From Streptomyces sp. GESEQ-4 (GTDB lineage Bacteria > Actinomycetota > Actinomycetes > Streptomycetales > Streptomycetaceae), in contig NZ_JAFFSU010000007.1 of NCBI RefSeq assembly GCF_017948455.1, positions 295,586 through 359,585 of the forward strand: a DNA stretch of 64,000 bases, written 5' to 3'. The notes under the pieces are model-generated. The model did no database searches. It had not been told where the DNA came from and was given only the letters and a program-made list of their open reading frames with translations. Position 1 is the first letter of the stretch. Each line of letters begins with the position of its first letter. This document shows positions 40,971 through 49,203 of this stretch, one piece after another. The position numbers and the translations under genes are program-made.

Positions 40971-41921
40971 ATGAGTCTGCGTTCACCCGGCTGGCTGCTG
41001 CTCCTGGTGCCGCTCGCCGGCCTGATCGGCGCGTATCTGCTGGTGCAGCGGCGCCGGCGCCGGTACGCCGTCCGATTCACCAACCTCGATCTGCTCGACA
41101 AGGTCGCGCCAAGCCGGCCCGGATGGCGGCGGCACGTCCCCGCCGCCGCCTTCTGCGCCACGCTCGGGCTGCTGGTCGTCGGCTTCGCGCGCCCCACCGC
41201 GGATGTACAGGTACCGCGCGAGCGGGCCACCATCATGATCGCCTTCGATGTCTCCGGCTCCATGGAGGCCACCGACGTCGAACCCACCCGCATGGACGCG
41301 GCCAAGCGCGCCGCCGTCACCTTCGTCGACCGGCTGCCTGAGCGGTTCAACGTCGGACTGGTGCCGTTCAGCGGTACCACCACCGTCGCGGTCCCGCCGA
41401 CCACCGACCGCGTGGTGCTGCGCCGGGCCATCGAACAGCTCACCCCGGGTCAGGCCACGGCGATCGGCGACGCCGTGATGGCTTCGCGGGATGCCATCCG
41501 GACCCTCGACAAGGAGGCCGAGACCGAGCCGCCGCCCGCGCATGTCGTGCTGCTGTCCGACGGCGCCAACACCGCGGGCCGCTCGGTGGAGTCGGCCGCC
41601 GCGGAGATCGCCGCCGACCGTATCCCGGTCTCGACGATCGCGTACGGCACCGAGGACGGGGTGATCGAGTTCCCGGACGGCCGTGTCCTGCAGGTCCCCG
41701 TCGACGGCCCCGCACTGGAGGGCCTCGCCGAGCGCACGGGCGGCGACTTCCACGAGGCCGCGTCCGGCGAGGAACTCCAGGCCGTGTACGAGGACATCGG
41801 CAGCTCGGTCGGCTACCGCACCGAGGAACGCGAGGTCTGGCAGTGGTTCGTGGCCGCGGGCCTCATCACCGCCCTGGCCGCCGCGGCGACCTCGCTGCTC
41901 TGGTTCTCCCGGCTGCCCTGA
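40971..41921 (+). CDS. Membrane VWA-domain protein (BatA-like)
   Basis: A 316-residue membrane protein. Two N-terminal helices (WLLLLVPLAGLIGAYLLVQ, AAFCATLGLLVVGFA) and one at the C-terminus (WFVAAGLITALAAAATSLLW) bracket a von Willebrand A domain with the MIDAS motif IAFDVSGSMEATD (DxSxS), then GTTTVAVPPTTDR and VVLLSDGANTAG. Layout matches BatA proteins of moxR operons, which are exposed at the outer face of the membrane and help assemble envelope components or respond to stress. GGAGG lies just before ATG 40971. Confidence 0.9.
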   Translation: MSLRSPGWLLLLVPLAGLIGAYLLVQRRRRRYAVRFTNLDLLDKVAPSRPGWRRHVPAAAFCATLGLLVVGFARPTADVQVPRERATIMIAFDVSGSMEATDVEPTRMDAAKRAAVTFVDRLPERFNVGLVPFSGTTTVAVPPTTDRVVLRRAIEQLTPGQATAIGDAVMASRDAIRTLDKEAETEPPPAHVVLLSDGANTAGRSVESAAAEIAADRIPVSTIAYGTEDGVIEFPDGRVLQVPVDGPALEGLAERTGGDFHEAASGEELQAVYEDIGSSVGYRTEEREVWQWFVAAGLITALAAAATSLLWFSRLP

Positions 41922-41949
41922 CGGCTCATTCACCGACGTTGGAGGAACG

Positions 41950-42945
41950 ATGCCCGACCAGTCGCACACCGGCCCTCCCGGCTCACCGGGGGAGCAGGGG
42001 CTTGACGCACCGGACTGGGGTGGAGGCGCGGCGCCGCGGGAGGCGCCCATGCCCGACGTTCCGCACATCGGTCTCGGCCACCCGCGCGGCCCAGCCTTTG
42101 TGCCCGGGCGGCCCCCGGCGCCCCTCGACCCGTACGCACACACCACTCCCGTCACTCCCACCCCCTACACCACCCCGCAATCGCCGCCCCCGTCCCCTCC
42201 CCGCACCGCCGGTACCCGTACCCGCCGCCCCCTCACCGCCGCGGTCCTCGCCGCCGTCCTCGCGGGCGGGTGCGCCGGATACGTGGCCGGAGCCTTCGGG
42301 GACAGCGACCCCGCCGCCCCGGCCGCCACCGTCCCCTCCGGTGACCTCGAAGCCGTGGCCGCCCGGGTCCTGCCCAGCGTGGTCTCCGTGGTGACCGCGT
42401 CCGGGCAGGGGTCGGGGTTCGTGTTCGACGAGCGGGGGCGGATCCTCACCAACGCGCATGTCGTGAACGGGAGTTCGCGCGTGTCCGTCGAGTTGCAGGA
42501 CGGGCGCCGGCTCAGCGCCCAGGTGATCGGCGACGACCCCGCGCACGACGTGGCGGTACTGGAGCCGGAGACGGCACGCGGGCTGCGGGCCGCCGAGCTC
42601 GCCACCGCCGGACGCCCGGCCGTCGGCGACACGGTCCTCGCCATCGGCTCCCCGCTCGGCCTCAGCGGCACCGTCACCTCCGGCATCGTCAGCGCCCTCG
42701 ACCGACCCGTCACACTGGGCGAAGGCACGGGCGGCGGACGGCAGCAGCGCGCGCTGCAGACCGACGCCTCGATCAACCCCGGCAACTCCGGCGGACCGCT
42801 GGTCGACGCCGACGGACGGGTCATCGGCATCAATACGGCCATCGCGACGTTGGACCGGCAAAGGGGCGGCTCCATAGGCATCGGCTTCGCGATCCCCGTG
42901 GCCGACGCCGCGGACGCCGCGGAGACCATCATCGACGGTGGGTAG
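41950..42945 (+). CDS. Membrane-anchored HtrA-like trypsin-type serine protease without PDZ domain
   Basis: A 331-residue protein with about 90 residues of cytosolic Pro-rich disorder, one helix (LTAAVLAAVLAGGCAGYVAGA) and an extracytoplasmic S1C protease domain. The triad is complete: His in ILTNAHVVNG, Asp in DPAHDVAVLEPE, Ser in INPGNSGGPLVD. No PDZ domain follows, so substrate sensing must differ from DegP/HtrA. GGAGGAACG stands before ATG 41950. Its place between the MoxR/VWA genes and a two-component system suggests a shared envelope-quality operon. Confidence 0.88.
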   Translation: MPDQSHTGPPGSPGEQGLDAPDWGGGAAPREAPMPDVPHIGLGHPRGPAFVPGRPPAPLDPYAHTTPVTPTPYTTPQSPPPSPPRTAGTRTRRPLTAAVLAAVLAGGCAGYVAGAFGDSDPAAPAATVPSGDLEAVAARVLPSVVSVVTASGQGSGFVFDERGRILTNAHVVNGSSRVSVELQDGRRLSAQVIGDDPAHDVAVLEPETARGLRAAELATAGRPAVGDTVLAIGSPLGLSGTVTSGIVSALDRPVTLGEGTGGGRQQRALQTDASINPGNSGGPLVDADGRVIGINTAIATLDRQRGGSIGIGFAIPVADAADAAETIIDGG

Positions 42946-42955
42946 GTGGTCGTAC

Positions 42956-43624
42956 ATGAGACTGCTCGTGGTCGAGGACGAGGAGGACCTGGTCGTCGCC
43001 CTCAAGGTCGGGCTGGTCAGGGCGGGCTACGCGGTCGACGTCGCCCCGGACGTGGACACCGCGACCGAGAAGCTCGCCGTCAACGACTACGACCTCGTCC
43101 TGCTGGACCTGAACCTGCCCGACGGCGACGGCTTCGCGGTGTGCCGCGCCATCCGCACCACCCCCGGGGGCCCCCGCATCCTGATGCTCACCGCCCGCGA
43201 CCGGCTCGCCGACCGGGTACGCGGCCTCGACGAGGGCGCCGACGACTACCTGGTCAAACCCTTCGCCCTGCCCGAACTCCTCGCCCGCATCAGGGCGTTG
43301 CTCCGCCGCGAGGACGGCGGCACCTCGGTCGTCGAGGTGGGCGAACTGCGCCTGGACACGGCCCGCTTCGAGGCGTTCCGCGGCGCACGCCAACTCCAGC
43401 TCACACCCAAGGAATTCGGCGTCCTGCACTATCTGATGACCCGCCCCGGACGGGTCGTACCGACCGAGGAACTGCTGGAGCACGTCTGGGACGAGCACGC
43501 GGACCCGTTCACCAACACCGTGCGGGTCACCGTCGGCTCGCTGCGCCGGAAGATCACCGGTGACGGGGATCCGCTCATCGAGACGGTGATACGGCAGGGC
43601 TACCGGCTGAAGGAGACGTCATGA
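42956..43624 (+). CDS. OmpR-family response regulator
   Basis: A 222-residue two-component regulator. Receiver residues 1-115: RLLVVEDEEDLVVALKVGLV, YDLVLLDLNLPDGDGF with Asp51 as the phosphorylation site, LMLTARDRLADRV and YLVKPFALPELLAR with the conserved Lys. The C-terminal winged helix shows LTPKEFGVLHYLMTRPGRVV, VWDEHADPFTNTVRVTVGSL and IRQGYRL. The ribosome site is weak (GGTAGGTGG). Its last codons overlap the kinase gene (ATGA). Confidence 0.93.
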   Translation: MRLLVVEDEEDLVVALKVGLVRAGYAVDVAPDVDTATEKLAVNDYDLVLLDLNLPDGDGFAVCRAIRTTPGGPRILMLTARDRLADRVRGLDEGADDYLVKPFALPELLARIRALLRREDGGTSVVEVGELRLDTARFEAFRGARQLQLTPKEFGVLHYLMTRPGRVVPTEELLEHVWDEHADPFTNTVRVTVGSLRRKITGDGDPLIETVIRQGYRLKETS

Positions 43625-44835
43625 AGTCCCTCCTACGGCGTCTGCGGCTCCCGGCGTTCACCCACACCATCCGCTTCCGCCTCACCGTCCTCTACTCCGG
43701 CCTCCTCTTCGTCCTCACCGCCCTCGTCCTGCTCGGCACCTATCTCGCCGTCGAGCGCAGCGGGGAGGCGAAGCCGGTCACCAAGCAGTTCTCGGTCACG
43801 AAGATCGTGAACGGCGAGGAGGTCGGGGAGTTCGATGCCGTGAAGGTCGAGCAGGTCGAGGCGGCCGTCAACTACGAGACGCTCGCCAACCTCCGCCGCT
43901 TCTCCCTCGCCCTGCTCGGCGGCCTCGCCGTCGCCAGCCTCGCCATCGGCTGGATCCTCTCCGGCCGCGCGCTGCGCCCCGTACGCGCCATCTCCCGTAC
44001 GGCCGCCGACATCCAGGCCACCGACCTCTCCCAGCGCATCCGGCTGGGCGGCCCCAAGGACGAGCTGCGGGACCTCGCCGACACCGTCGACTCCATGCTC
44101 GACCGGCTCGACGAGGCGTTCCGCGCCCAGCGCCAGCTGATCGACGACGCCTCCCACGAACTGCGCAGCCCGCTCGCCATCATCCGCGCGAATGTGGACG
44201 CCGTCCTCACGGCCGAGGAGTCCGACGAGGAGGAGCGGCGCATCGCCGCCCGCAGCGTCGACCGCGCCACCTCCCGGATGACCCGCCTGGTCGAGGACCT
44301 CCTCGCCACCGCCCGCCGCAGCGCGCCCGCCCTCGCCGACGCCGACGTCGACCTGGCCACCGCGGCATCCGAGGCCTGCGAGGACTTCACCCCCCTCGCC
44401 GCCGAACGCGGCCTCACCCTCCACCGCCGCCTCGCCACCGGCCTCACCGTCATCGGCGACCACGACGCCCTCCGCCGCGCCGTCGGCAACCTGCTCTCCA
44501 ACGCCGTACGACTCTCCCCACCCGACACCCTCATCACCGTCGCCGCGGGCCGCACCGAGGGCTGGCTCTGGGTCGCCGTCCGAGACGAGGGCCCCGGCAT
44601 CATCGACGACGACCAGTCCCGCGTCTTCGACCGCTTCTGGCGAGCGAAGGGCAACGGCGGCAACCGAGACCGGCACGCAGGCCTGGGCCTCGCGATAGTC
44701 CGCCAGATTGTGGAGTCACACGGCGGCCAGATCCGCCTGTTCTCCCGGGTGGGCGAGGGCTCGACGTTCGTGCTGTGGTTCCCCGCGCCGGGCGCAAAAA
44801 CAAGCGGCGGACCGCCGGAGGAACAACCAACGTGA
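43621..44835 (+). CDS. Two-component sensor histidine kinase
   Basis: A 404-residue membrane kinase and partner of the upstream OmpR regulator. Two helices (LTVLYSGLLFVLTALVLLGT and LALLGGLAVASLAIGWILSG) enclose a small extracytoplasmic sensor of about 55 residues; a HAMP linker follows (LRPVRAISRTAADIQATDLS). The H-box is IDDASHELRSPLAIIRANVD with His179, then the ATPase domain with LLSNAVRL (N box), VRDEGPGI (G1) and AGLGLAIVRQIVESHGG (G2). The signal is unknown; the gene order hints at envelope damage. Confidence 0.93.
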   Translation: MKSLLRRLRLPAFTHTIRFRLTVLYSGLLFVLTALVLLGTYLAVERSGEAKPVTKQFSVTKIVNGEEVGEFDAVKVEQVEAAVNYETLANLRRFSLALLGGLAVASLAIGWILSGRALRPVRAISRTAADIQATDLSQRIRLGGPKDELRDLADTVDSMLDRLDEAFRAQRQLIDDASHELRSPLAIIRANVDAVLTAEESDEEERRIAARSVDRATSRMTRLVEDLLATARRSAPALADADVDLATAASEACEDFTPLAAERGLTLHRRLATGLTVIGDHDALRRAVGNLLSNAVRLSPPDTLITVAAGRTEGWLWVAVRDEGPGIIDDDQSRVFDRFWRAKGNGGNRDRHAGLGLAIVRQIVESHGGQIRLFSRVGEGSTFVLWFPAPGAKTSGGPPEEQPT

Positions 44836-44858
44836 CCCTGCAATGGGGCCGCGGTGGT

Positions 44859-44911
44859 GCGCCCCTTCAGGGGCGCGGGGAACTGCGCGACCAGCCCCCA
44901 CGAACCCGCAG
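44859..44911 (+). repeat. Dispersed intergenic repeat, copy 6 (short form, best preserved)
   Basis: GCGCCCC-TTCA-GGGGCGC hairpin, then GGGGAACTGCGCGACCAGCC and CCCACGAACCCGCAG. It lies in the convergent gap between the kinase gene and the acyltransferase gene. Confidence 0.9.
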
Positions 44912-44915
44912 ACGA

Positions 44916-45587
44916 CTACGCAGCCTTGGCCTTAGTCGCGTACATATCCACGTACTCCTGCCCCGACAACCGCATGACCTCAGCCATCACGGAATCGGTC
45001 ACAGCCCGCAAAACGTACCGGTCGCGGTCCATCCCCTCGTACCGCGAAAACTCCATGGCCTCACCAAAACGGACAGTCACGCGGCCAGGCCGCGGAATCC
45101 CCGCACCCCCCGGCTGCAACTTATCCGTGCCGATCATCGCGAACGGCACAACCGGCGCCCCGGTCATCAGAGTCAGCCGGGCGATCCCCGTACGCCCCCG
45201 GTACAGCCGCCCGTCGGGCGAGCGCGTGCCCTCCGGGTAGATGCCGAAGACCTTGCCCTCCTCCAGGATCCGGCGCCCGGTCATCAGCGCGGCCACACCC
45301 CCGCTCGCACCGTCCCGGTCCACCGGGATCATGCCGACGCCGGTGAAGAACCAGGCCATCACCCGGCCCTTGAAGCCCTTGCCGGTGACGTACTCGTCCT
45401 TGCCGATGAAGAGGACCTGACGGTCGCAGACCAGCGGCAGCACGATCGAGTCGATGAACGTGAGGTGGTTGCCGGCCAGGATGACCGGACCGTCGCCGGG
45501 GATGTGCTCCGCGCCCTCCACCCGGGGGCGGAACATCAGGCGCATGATCGGTCCGAGCACTGCCTTGATGAGCGCGAAGCGGGACAA
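44916..45587 (-). CDS. 1-acyl-sn-glycerol-3-phosphate acyltransferase family protein
   Basis: A PlsC-type lipid acyltransferase on the cytosolic membrane face, making phosphatidic acid or remodelling lipids. Motif I is LAGNHLTFIDSIVLPLV, the catalytic NHxxxxD; motif II is MIPVDRDGASGGVAALMTGR; motif III is FGIYPEGTRSPDGRLYRGRT; motif IV is APVVPFAMIGTDKL. I place the start at TTG 45587, which has CGGAGGGCCCG immediately upstream and begins the conserved LSRFALIKAVLGPIMRLMF; the open frame extends to 45665 but without family residues. That gives 223 residues. A rarely used TTG start would give low translation. Confidence 0.85.
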   Translation of the reverse strand: MSRFALIKAVLGPIMRLMFRPRVEGAEHIPGDGPVILAGNHLTFIDSIVLPLVCDRQVLFIGKDEYVTGKGFKGRVMAWFFTGVGMIPVDRDGASGGVAALMTGRRILEEGKVFGIYPEGTRSPDGRLYRGRTGIARLTLMTGAPVVPFAMIGTDKLQPGGAGIPRPGRVTVRFGEAMEFSRYEGMDRDRYVLRAVTDSVMAEVMRLSGQEYVDMYATKAKAA

Positions 45588-45987
45588 CGGGCCCTCCGGT
45601 GTCAAGGGATTCGGTATAAGTCTGTGCAGGTGAGGACGATACTCGCGGCCCCGGGGGTAGCGCACATCGGGAATGACGGGTTCACCGAGGTCTTACGCAC
45701 TGTTGACCCAGGTTTACCTGCGGTGGCGTCCCGATGCGCGCCGGTAATGCGACCGGAACGATGTGACGGAGGTCGCGCCCGCCGGGACCACGGCGCCTCA
45801 ACCGTGTCAACCACCGCCTACCCGGAACGATGCACTCGATGCCGACGAACCGTCAGAAGCCCGAGCCCAAACCCGAGCCCACACGACATCGGGCGTCATC
45901 CCCGTGTTCCGCCCCCGGTCTCCCGCTCGTCATGCGCACGCCCCTACGATCGGCCCGCATCAACGGGCAGAACGAGGGAGGGCGCTC
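45588..45987. other. 400-bp divergent region between acyltransferase and phosphodiesterase genes
   Basis: No gene is supported here. A possible -10 TACGAT at 45945-45950 lies 37 bp before the phosphodiesterase ATG; no matching -35 is convincing. On the minus strand a TATACC at about 45618 could serve the acyltransferase. TTGACC occurs near 45712 without a -10. A short pattern CCCGAGCCCAAACCCGAGCC near 45860 is a minor direct repeat. Confidence 0.4.
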
Positions 45988-47151
45988 ATGGGGACGCAGG
46001 AGTCGGACGAGCAGGCGCGCGGGACCGGACGACGGGCGGTGCTCGGCGCGGCGGTGCTGGGCGCGGGCGGAGCGGTGCTCGGGCTGCCCGGCACGGCGAG
46101 CGCCGACGCACGCCACGGGGGTGGCGGTGTGAGGAGCCTGCCCGTACCGACGATCATCGGCCACCGGGGTGCCAGCGGCTACCGGCCGGAGCACACCTTC
46201 GGCGCGTACGAGCTGGCCCTCGACATGGGCGCCCATGTCGTCGAGGCCGGCGACCTGGTGCCGACCAAGGACGGCCACATCGTCTGCCGCCACGAGCCCG
46301 AGATCGGCGGCACCACCGACGTCGCCGACCACCCGGAGTTCGCGAGCCGCAAGACCACCAAGGTCCTGGACGGCGTCTCCACCACCGGCTGGTTCACCGA
46401 GGACTTCACGCTCGCCGAGCTGAAGACCCTGCGCGCGATCGAGCGCATCCCGGCCAACCGCCCGCACAACACCCTCTACAACGGCCGCTGGGAGATCCCC
46501 ACCTTCGAAGAGGTGCTCCGGTGGCAGGACGAGCAGACCCGCAAGCGCGGCAAGCAGGTCTGGATCTACCCCGAGACCAAGCACCCCACCTACTTCCGCA
46601 AGCTGGGCCTCGGCCTGGAGGAGCGGGTCGCCAAGCTGCTGCGCAAGTACGGCAAGGACCGGAAGAATTCGCCGGTCATCCTGCAGTCCTTCGAGCCGAC
46701 CAGCATCCAGCGCCTGAACAGGCTCGTCGGCAACCCCCTCGCCGTGCTGCTGTCCGGCCCCACCACCCGCCCCTGGGACTTCGTCGAGGCCGGTGACCCG
46801 CGCACGGTCGCCGACCTGGTCAAGCCCGAGGGCCTGAAGTGGATCGCCTCCTACGCGGGCGGCATCGGCCCCACCCTCGACCTGATCATCCCGAGGGACG
46901 CGAACGGCAACCTCACCAAGCCGACCACGCTGGTCAAGGACGCCCACGCGGCGGGCCTGATCCTGCACCCGTGGACGCTGCGCAACGAGAACCCCTTCCT
47001 GCCGGCGAACTTCCGCAAGGGCACCGACGCCGACGCGTACGGCGATGTCTTCGGCGCCTACAAGACCTACTTCGCCACCGGCATCGACGGCGTCTTCACC
47101 GACCAGCCGGACACCGGTCTGCTGGCCCGCGAGGACTTCGTCAACGGCTGA
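45988..47151 (+). CDS. Tat-exported glycerophosphodiester phosphodiesterase
   Basis: A 387-residue extracytoplasmic enzyme that hydrolyses glycerophosphodiesters to glycerol 3-phosphate and an alcohol. The signal is Tat type (GTGRRAVLGAAVLGAGGAVL, with RR and an alanine-rich tail). The barrel begins PTIIGHRGASGYRPEHTFGA (catalytic His-Arg), then DMGAHVVEAGDLVPTKDGHI with metal-binding Glu/Asp and RHEPEIGGTTDVADHPEF, and late blocks VWIYPETKHP and LILHPWTLRNENPFLP. This is the GlpQ-like (long) subgroup. GAGGGAGG precedes ATG 45988. A hairpin follows the stop. Confidence 0.9.
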   Translation: MGTQESDEQARGTGRRAVLGAAVLGAGGAVLGLPGTASADARHGGGGVRSLPVPTIIGHRGASGYRPEHTFGAYELALDMGAHVVEAGDLVPTKDGHIVCRHEPEIGGTTDVADHPEFASRKTTKVLDGVSTTGWFTEDFTLAELKTLRAIERIPANRPHNTLYNGRWEIPTFEEVLRWQDEQTRKRGKQVWIYPETKHPTYFRKLGLGLEERVAKLLRKYGKDRKNSPVILQSFEPTSIQRLNRLVGNPLAVLLSGPTTRPWDFVEAGDPRTVADLVKPEGLKWIASYAGGIGPTLDLIIPRDANGNLTKPTTLVKDAHAAGLILHPWTLRNENPFLPANFRKGTDADAYGDVFGAYKTYFATGIDGVFTDQPDTGLLAREDFVNG

Positions 47152-47179
47152 GCGCTCCACCCCGGTTGGGGTGACATCC

Positions 47180-47211
47180 GGCCGTCCGGGCAACCCGCAG
47201 CCCGGGCGGCC
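47180..47211 (+). terminator. Terminator hairpin after the phosphodiesterase gene
   Basis: GGCCGTCCGGG (47180-47190) pairs with CCCGGGCGGCC (47201-47211), 11 bp with one G-T pair and a 10-nt loop, just before the sigma-like gene starts. Confidence 0.7.
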
Positions 47212-47225
47212 GCGTCGTGTCGCAT

Positions 47226-47732
47226 ATGACGGACGACCTGGTAACCGCACTGCGCCCGCTGCTCACCGCCGAGGCCTCCGCGGAGGCACATGCCTCCGGA
47301 ACCGAACCCGGTGACCTGGAGCAGGCGGTCTGGCTCCGCCTCCTGGAGCACCTGGACACGGAGGGTCCGCCGAGCGACCCCCAGCGCTGGCTCCGCGAGG
47401 CCGTCCGCTCCGAGGTCCGCCGCACCCGCCGTACGACCCGACACGAACGGCCGTACGACACCGAACCCGCCGACACCAGCGACCACGGCCCGGAACACCT
47501 CACCCTCACCGCCGCCCGCCACCGCGCCCTGCGGGACGCCGTGCGCCGCCTCCCCGGCCGCTGCCCCAGCCTCCTCGAAGCTCTCCTCTCGCCGAAGGAC
47601 CTCACATACCGGGAGATCGCGGGGGAGTTGGGTATCTCACAGGGCAGTCTCGGTCCGGAACGTTCCAGATGTCTGGGATGTCTGCGTCGATTGCTGACGC
47701 CGGAGGTTGCGGCCCGCGAAGCGCGGGGATAG
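47226..47732 (+). CDS. Sigma-70-like factor, mainly region 4
   Basis: A 168-residue protein resembling a shortened ECF sigma factor. Region 2 is weak (LEQAVWLRLLEHLDTEG, WLREAVRSEVRRTRRTTRHE), whereas region 4 is clear (LRDAVRRLPGRCPSLLEALL, LTYREIAGELGISQGSLGPE, RSRCLGCLRRLL). The usual promoter-melting and core-binding surfaces are not obvious, so it may be a divergent sigma or an unrelated HTH regulator. ATG 47226 has no ribosome site and could be leaderless; GTG 47217 is in frame three codons earlier. No anti-sigma gene is adjacent. Confidence 0.72.
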   Translation: MTDDLVTALRPLLTAEASAEAHASGTEPGDLEQAVWLRLLEHLDTEGPPSDPQRWLREAVRSEVRRTRRTTRHERPYDTEPADTSDHGPEHLTLTAARHRALRDAVRRLPGRCPSLLEALLSPKDLTYREIAGELGISQGSLGPERSRCLGCLRRLLTPEVAAREARG

Positions 47733-47776
47733 GAACGAGGAACAACAGGCGACAGGTGAGCGGGAGGCGTGCACAC

Positions 47777-48274
47777 ATGGGCATGAGCGTGACCATCTCC
47801 GTGGCGGCCGAGCAGGATGCCGAGCAGATCTTCCGGCTGCAGTACCTCTGCTTCCAGAGCGAGGCGGCGCTGTACGGCAACTACCGCATCGACCCGCTCG
47901 TCCAGCCCCTGGACTCGGTCCGTGAGGAGGTCGCCAAGGACTGCGTCTTCGTCGCCCGCCTCGGCGACGAGGTGGTCGGCTCGGTCCGCGGCGCCCTCAC
48001 CGACGACGGCGCCGCCGCCATCGGCAAGCTCTGCGTCCACCCCCGCCTCCAGGGCCACGGCATCGGCGCGCGACTCCTGCGCGCAGCCGAATCCGCCCTC
48101 GCCGAACAACACGGCGCCAAGCGCTTCCGCCTCCACACCGGCCACCGCAGCGAGGGCAACTTGCGGCTCTACCGCAAGGTGGGCTACCAGACGGTGGGCA
48201 CGTCGAAGGGCGAGGACGGGGTACCGATGATCGTCCTCGAGAAGGCAGCGGGTTCATATGCGGCAACTGCTTGA
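47777..48274 (+). CDS. GNAT-family N-acetyltransferase
   Basis: A 165-residue acetyl-CoA-dependent transferase. The AcCoA-binding motif A is KLCVHPRLQGHGIGARLLRA (Q-G-x-G-I-G), with EVVGSVRGALTDDGAAAIG before it and GNLRLYRKVGYQTVGT (motif B) after. The substrate is not known. ATG 47777 follows GGGAGG at 47762. The gene lies 44 bp after the sigma-like gene on the same strand. Confidence 0.88.
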   Translation: MGMSVTISVAAEQDAEQIFRLQYLCFQSEAALYGNYRIDPLVQPLDSVREEVAKDCVFVARLGDEVVGSVRGALTDDGAAAIGKLCVHPRLQGHGIGARLLRAAESALAEQHGAKRFRLHTGHRSEGNLRLYRKVGYQTVGTSKGEDGVPMIVLEKAAGSYAATA

Positions 48275-48290
48275 CGAGCGCCGACACTGA

Positions 48291-48327
48291 CGCCCCTAGG
48301 GGCGCGGGGAACTGCGCGACCAGCCAC
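48291..48327 (+). repeat. Dispersed intergenic repeat, copy 7 (short form)
   Basis: CGCCCC-TA-GGGGCG hairpin followed by CGGGGAACTGCGCGACCAGC, truncated after CCA. Lies between convergent genes, with a likely terminator role. Confidence 0.8.
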
Positions 48328-48353
48328 AAACTGCCGGAAGTCGCCGACGATGA

Positions 48354-48773
48354 TCAGCCAGGCTGCTCGGCGCGCGACTTCCGCAACCAGTACATGGCAG
48401 ACACGGGCAACAGCACAGGGATGAACAAATACCCCATGCCATAGTCCGACCACACGGTCGCATCAGGAAACGCCGACGGATCCACCAACGTCCACGTACC
48501 GACCGTCAACACCCCCAAAAGCTCCGCCCCGCAGCACACCAACGCCACCTTGCGGGCCGTCTCCCCACCCCGCACCAGCGAGTACGTGATGAAGCCGTAC
48601 ACCAGCCCCGCCACCGCCGACAGCGAGTACGCCAGCGGCGCATGGTCGAACTCCGTCGCGATCTGGACGACAGAGCGCGACACCGCACCGACGACCATCA
48701 CGCCGTACAGCCAGACAAGCAGCATCCCCGGCCCGCTGATGAGCCGGCTCCGCTTCTTCTCCGTGGCGGTCAC
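48354..48773 (-). CDS. Small integral membrane protein (four helices)
   Basis: A 139-residue protein with four hydrophobic segments: GMLLVWLYGVMVVGAVSRSV, APLAYSLSAVAGLVYGFITY, ARKVALVCCGAELLGVLTVG and YGMGYLFIPVLLPVSAMYWL. The N-terminus is charged (TATEKKRSRL). I know related conserved Streptomyces proteins but no function. Start is GTG 48773, one base after the upstream gene's TGA, with GGGGAGG 7 nt away; ATG 48794 is a longer alternative that overlaps the preceding gene. Confidence 0.8.
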   Translation of the reverse strand: MTATEKKRSRLISGPGMLLVWLYGVMVVGAVSRSVVQIATEFDHAPLAYSLSAVAGLVYGFITYSLVRGGETARKVALVCCGAELLGVLTVGTWTLVDPSAFPDATVWSDYGMGYLFIPVLLPVSAMYWLRKSRAEQPG

Positions 48774-48774
48774 C

Positions 48775-49134
48775 TCAGCCTCCCCAGATGTCATAAAGCC
48801 GCACCTCAAGAACCGCCATCACCACAGCACCGGCCGCCACCGTCACGGACCCCCACCGCGTCCGCTCGGCGAGCGACATGAACCCGGCCGCCGGAATACA
48901 CGCGAACGCACCCACCAGATACGCGACGAAAATCGTCGTACCCTGCTCCGGCTCGTCGCCCTGCGCCAACCGCACGATCCCGATCACCAGCTGCACCAGG
49001 GCCAGTACCGTCACCACGGCCATGCCGATGAAGTGCCAGTCCTTGGTCGGCTGATCTCGGTACGCCGCCCACCCGCACCACGCGGCGAGCAACAGCGCGG
49101 CGACCCCGGTCGCCAGCGTCAGGGCATCAAACAT
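48775..49134 (-). CDS. Small integral membrane protein (four helices), partner of the next gene
   Basis: A 119-residue protein with hydrophobic segments LTLATGVAALLLAAWCGWAA, FIGMAVVTVLALVQLVIGIV, FVAYLVGAFACIPAAGFMSL and VTVAAGAVVMAVLEVRLYDI. Nothing catalytic is visible. The tight spacing to the second membrane gene shows a two-gene operon, and the products may act together. It is divergent from the HAD phosphatase; the 69-bp gap has room for promoters on both sides. Confidence 0.8.
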   Translation of the reverse strand: MFDALTLATGVAALLLAAWCGWAAYRDQPTKDWHFIGMAVVTVLALVQLVIGIVRLAQGDEPEQGTTIFVAYLVGAFACIPAAGFMSLAERTRWGSVTVAAGAVVMAVLEVRLYDIWGG

Positions 49135-49203
49135 GCGGCGAGCCTATTACGGCCCAAAAGGCCTGCTGCGGCGGCCCCCGGGGTGCACCGTAGGGTCGAG
49201 GGC

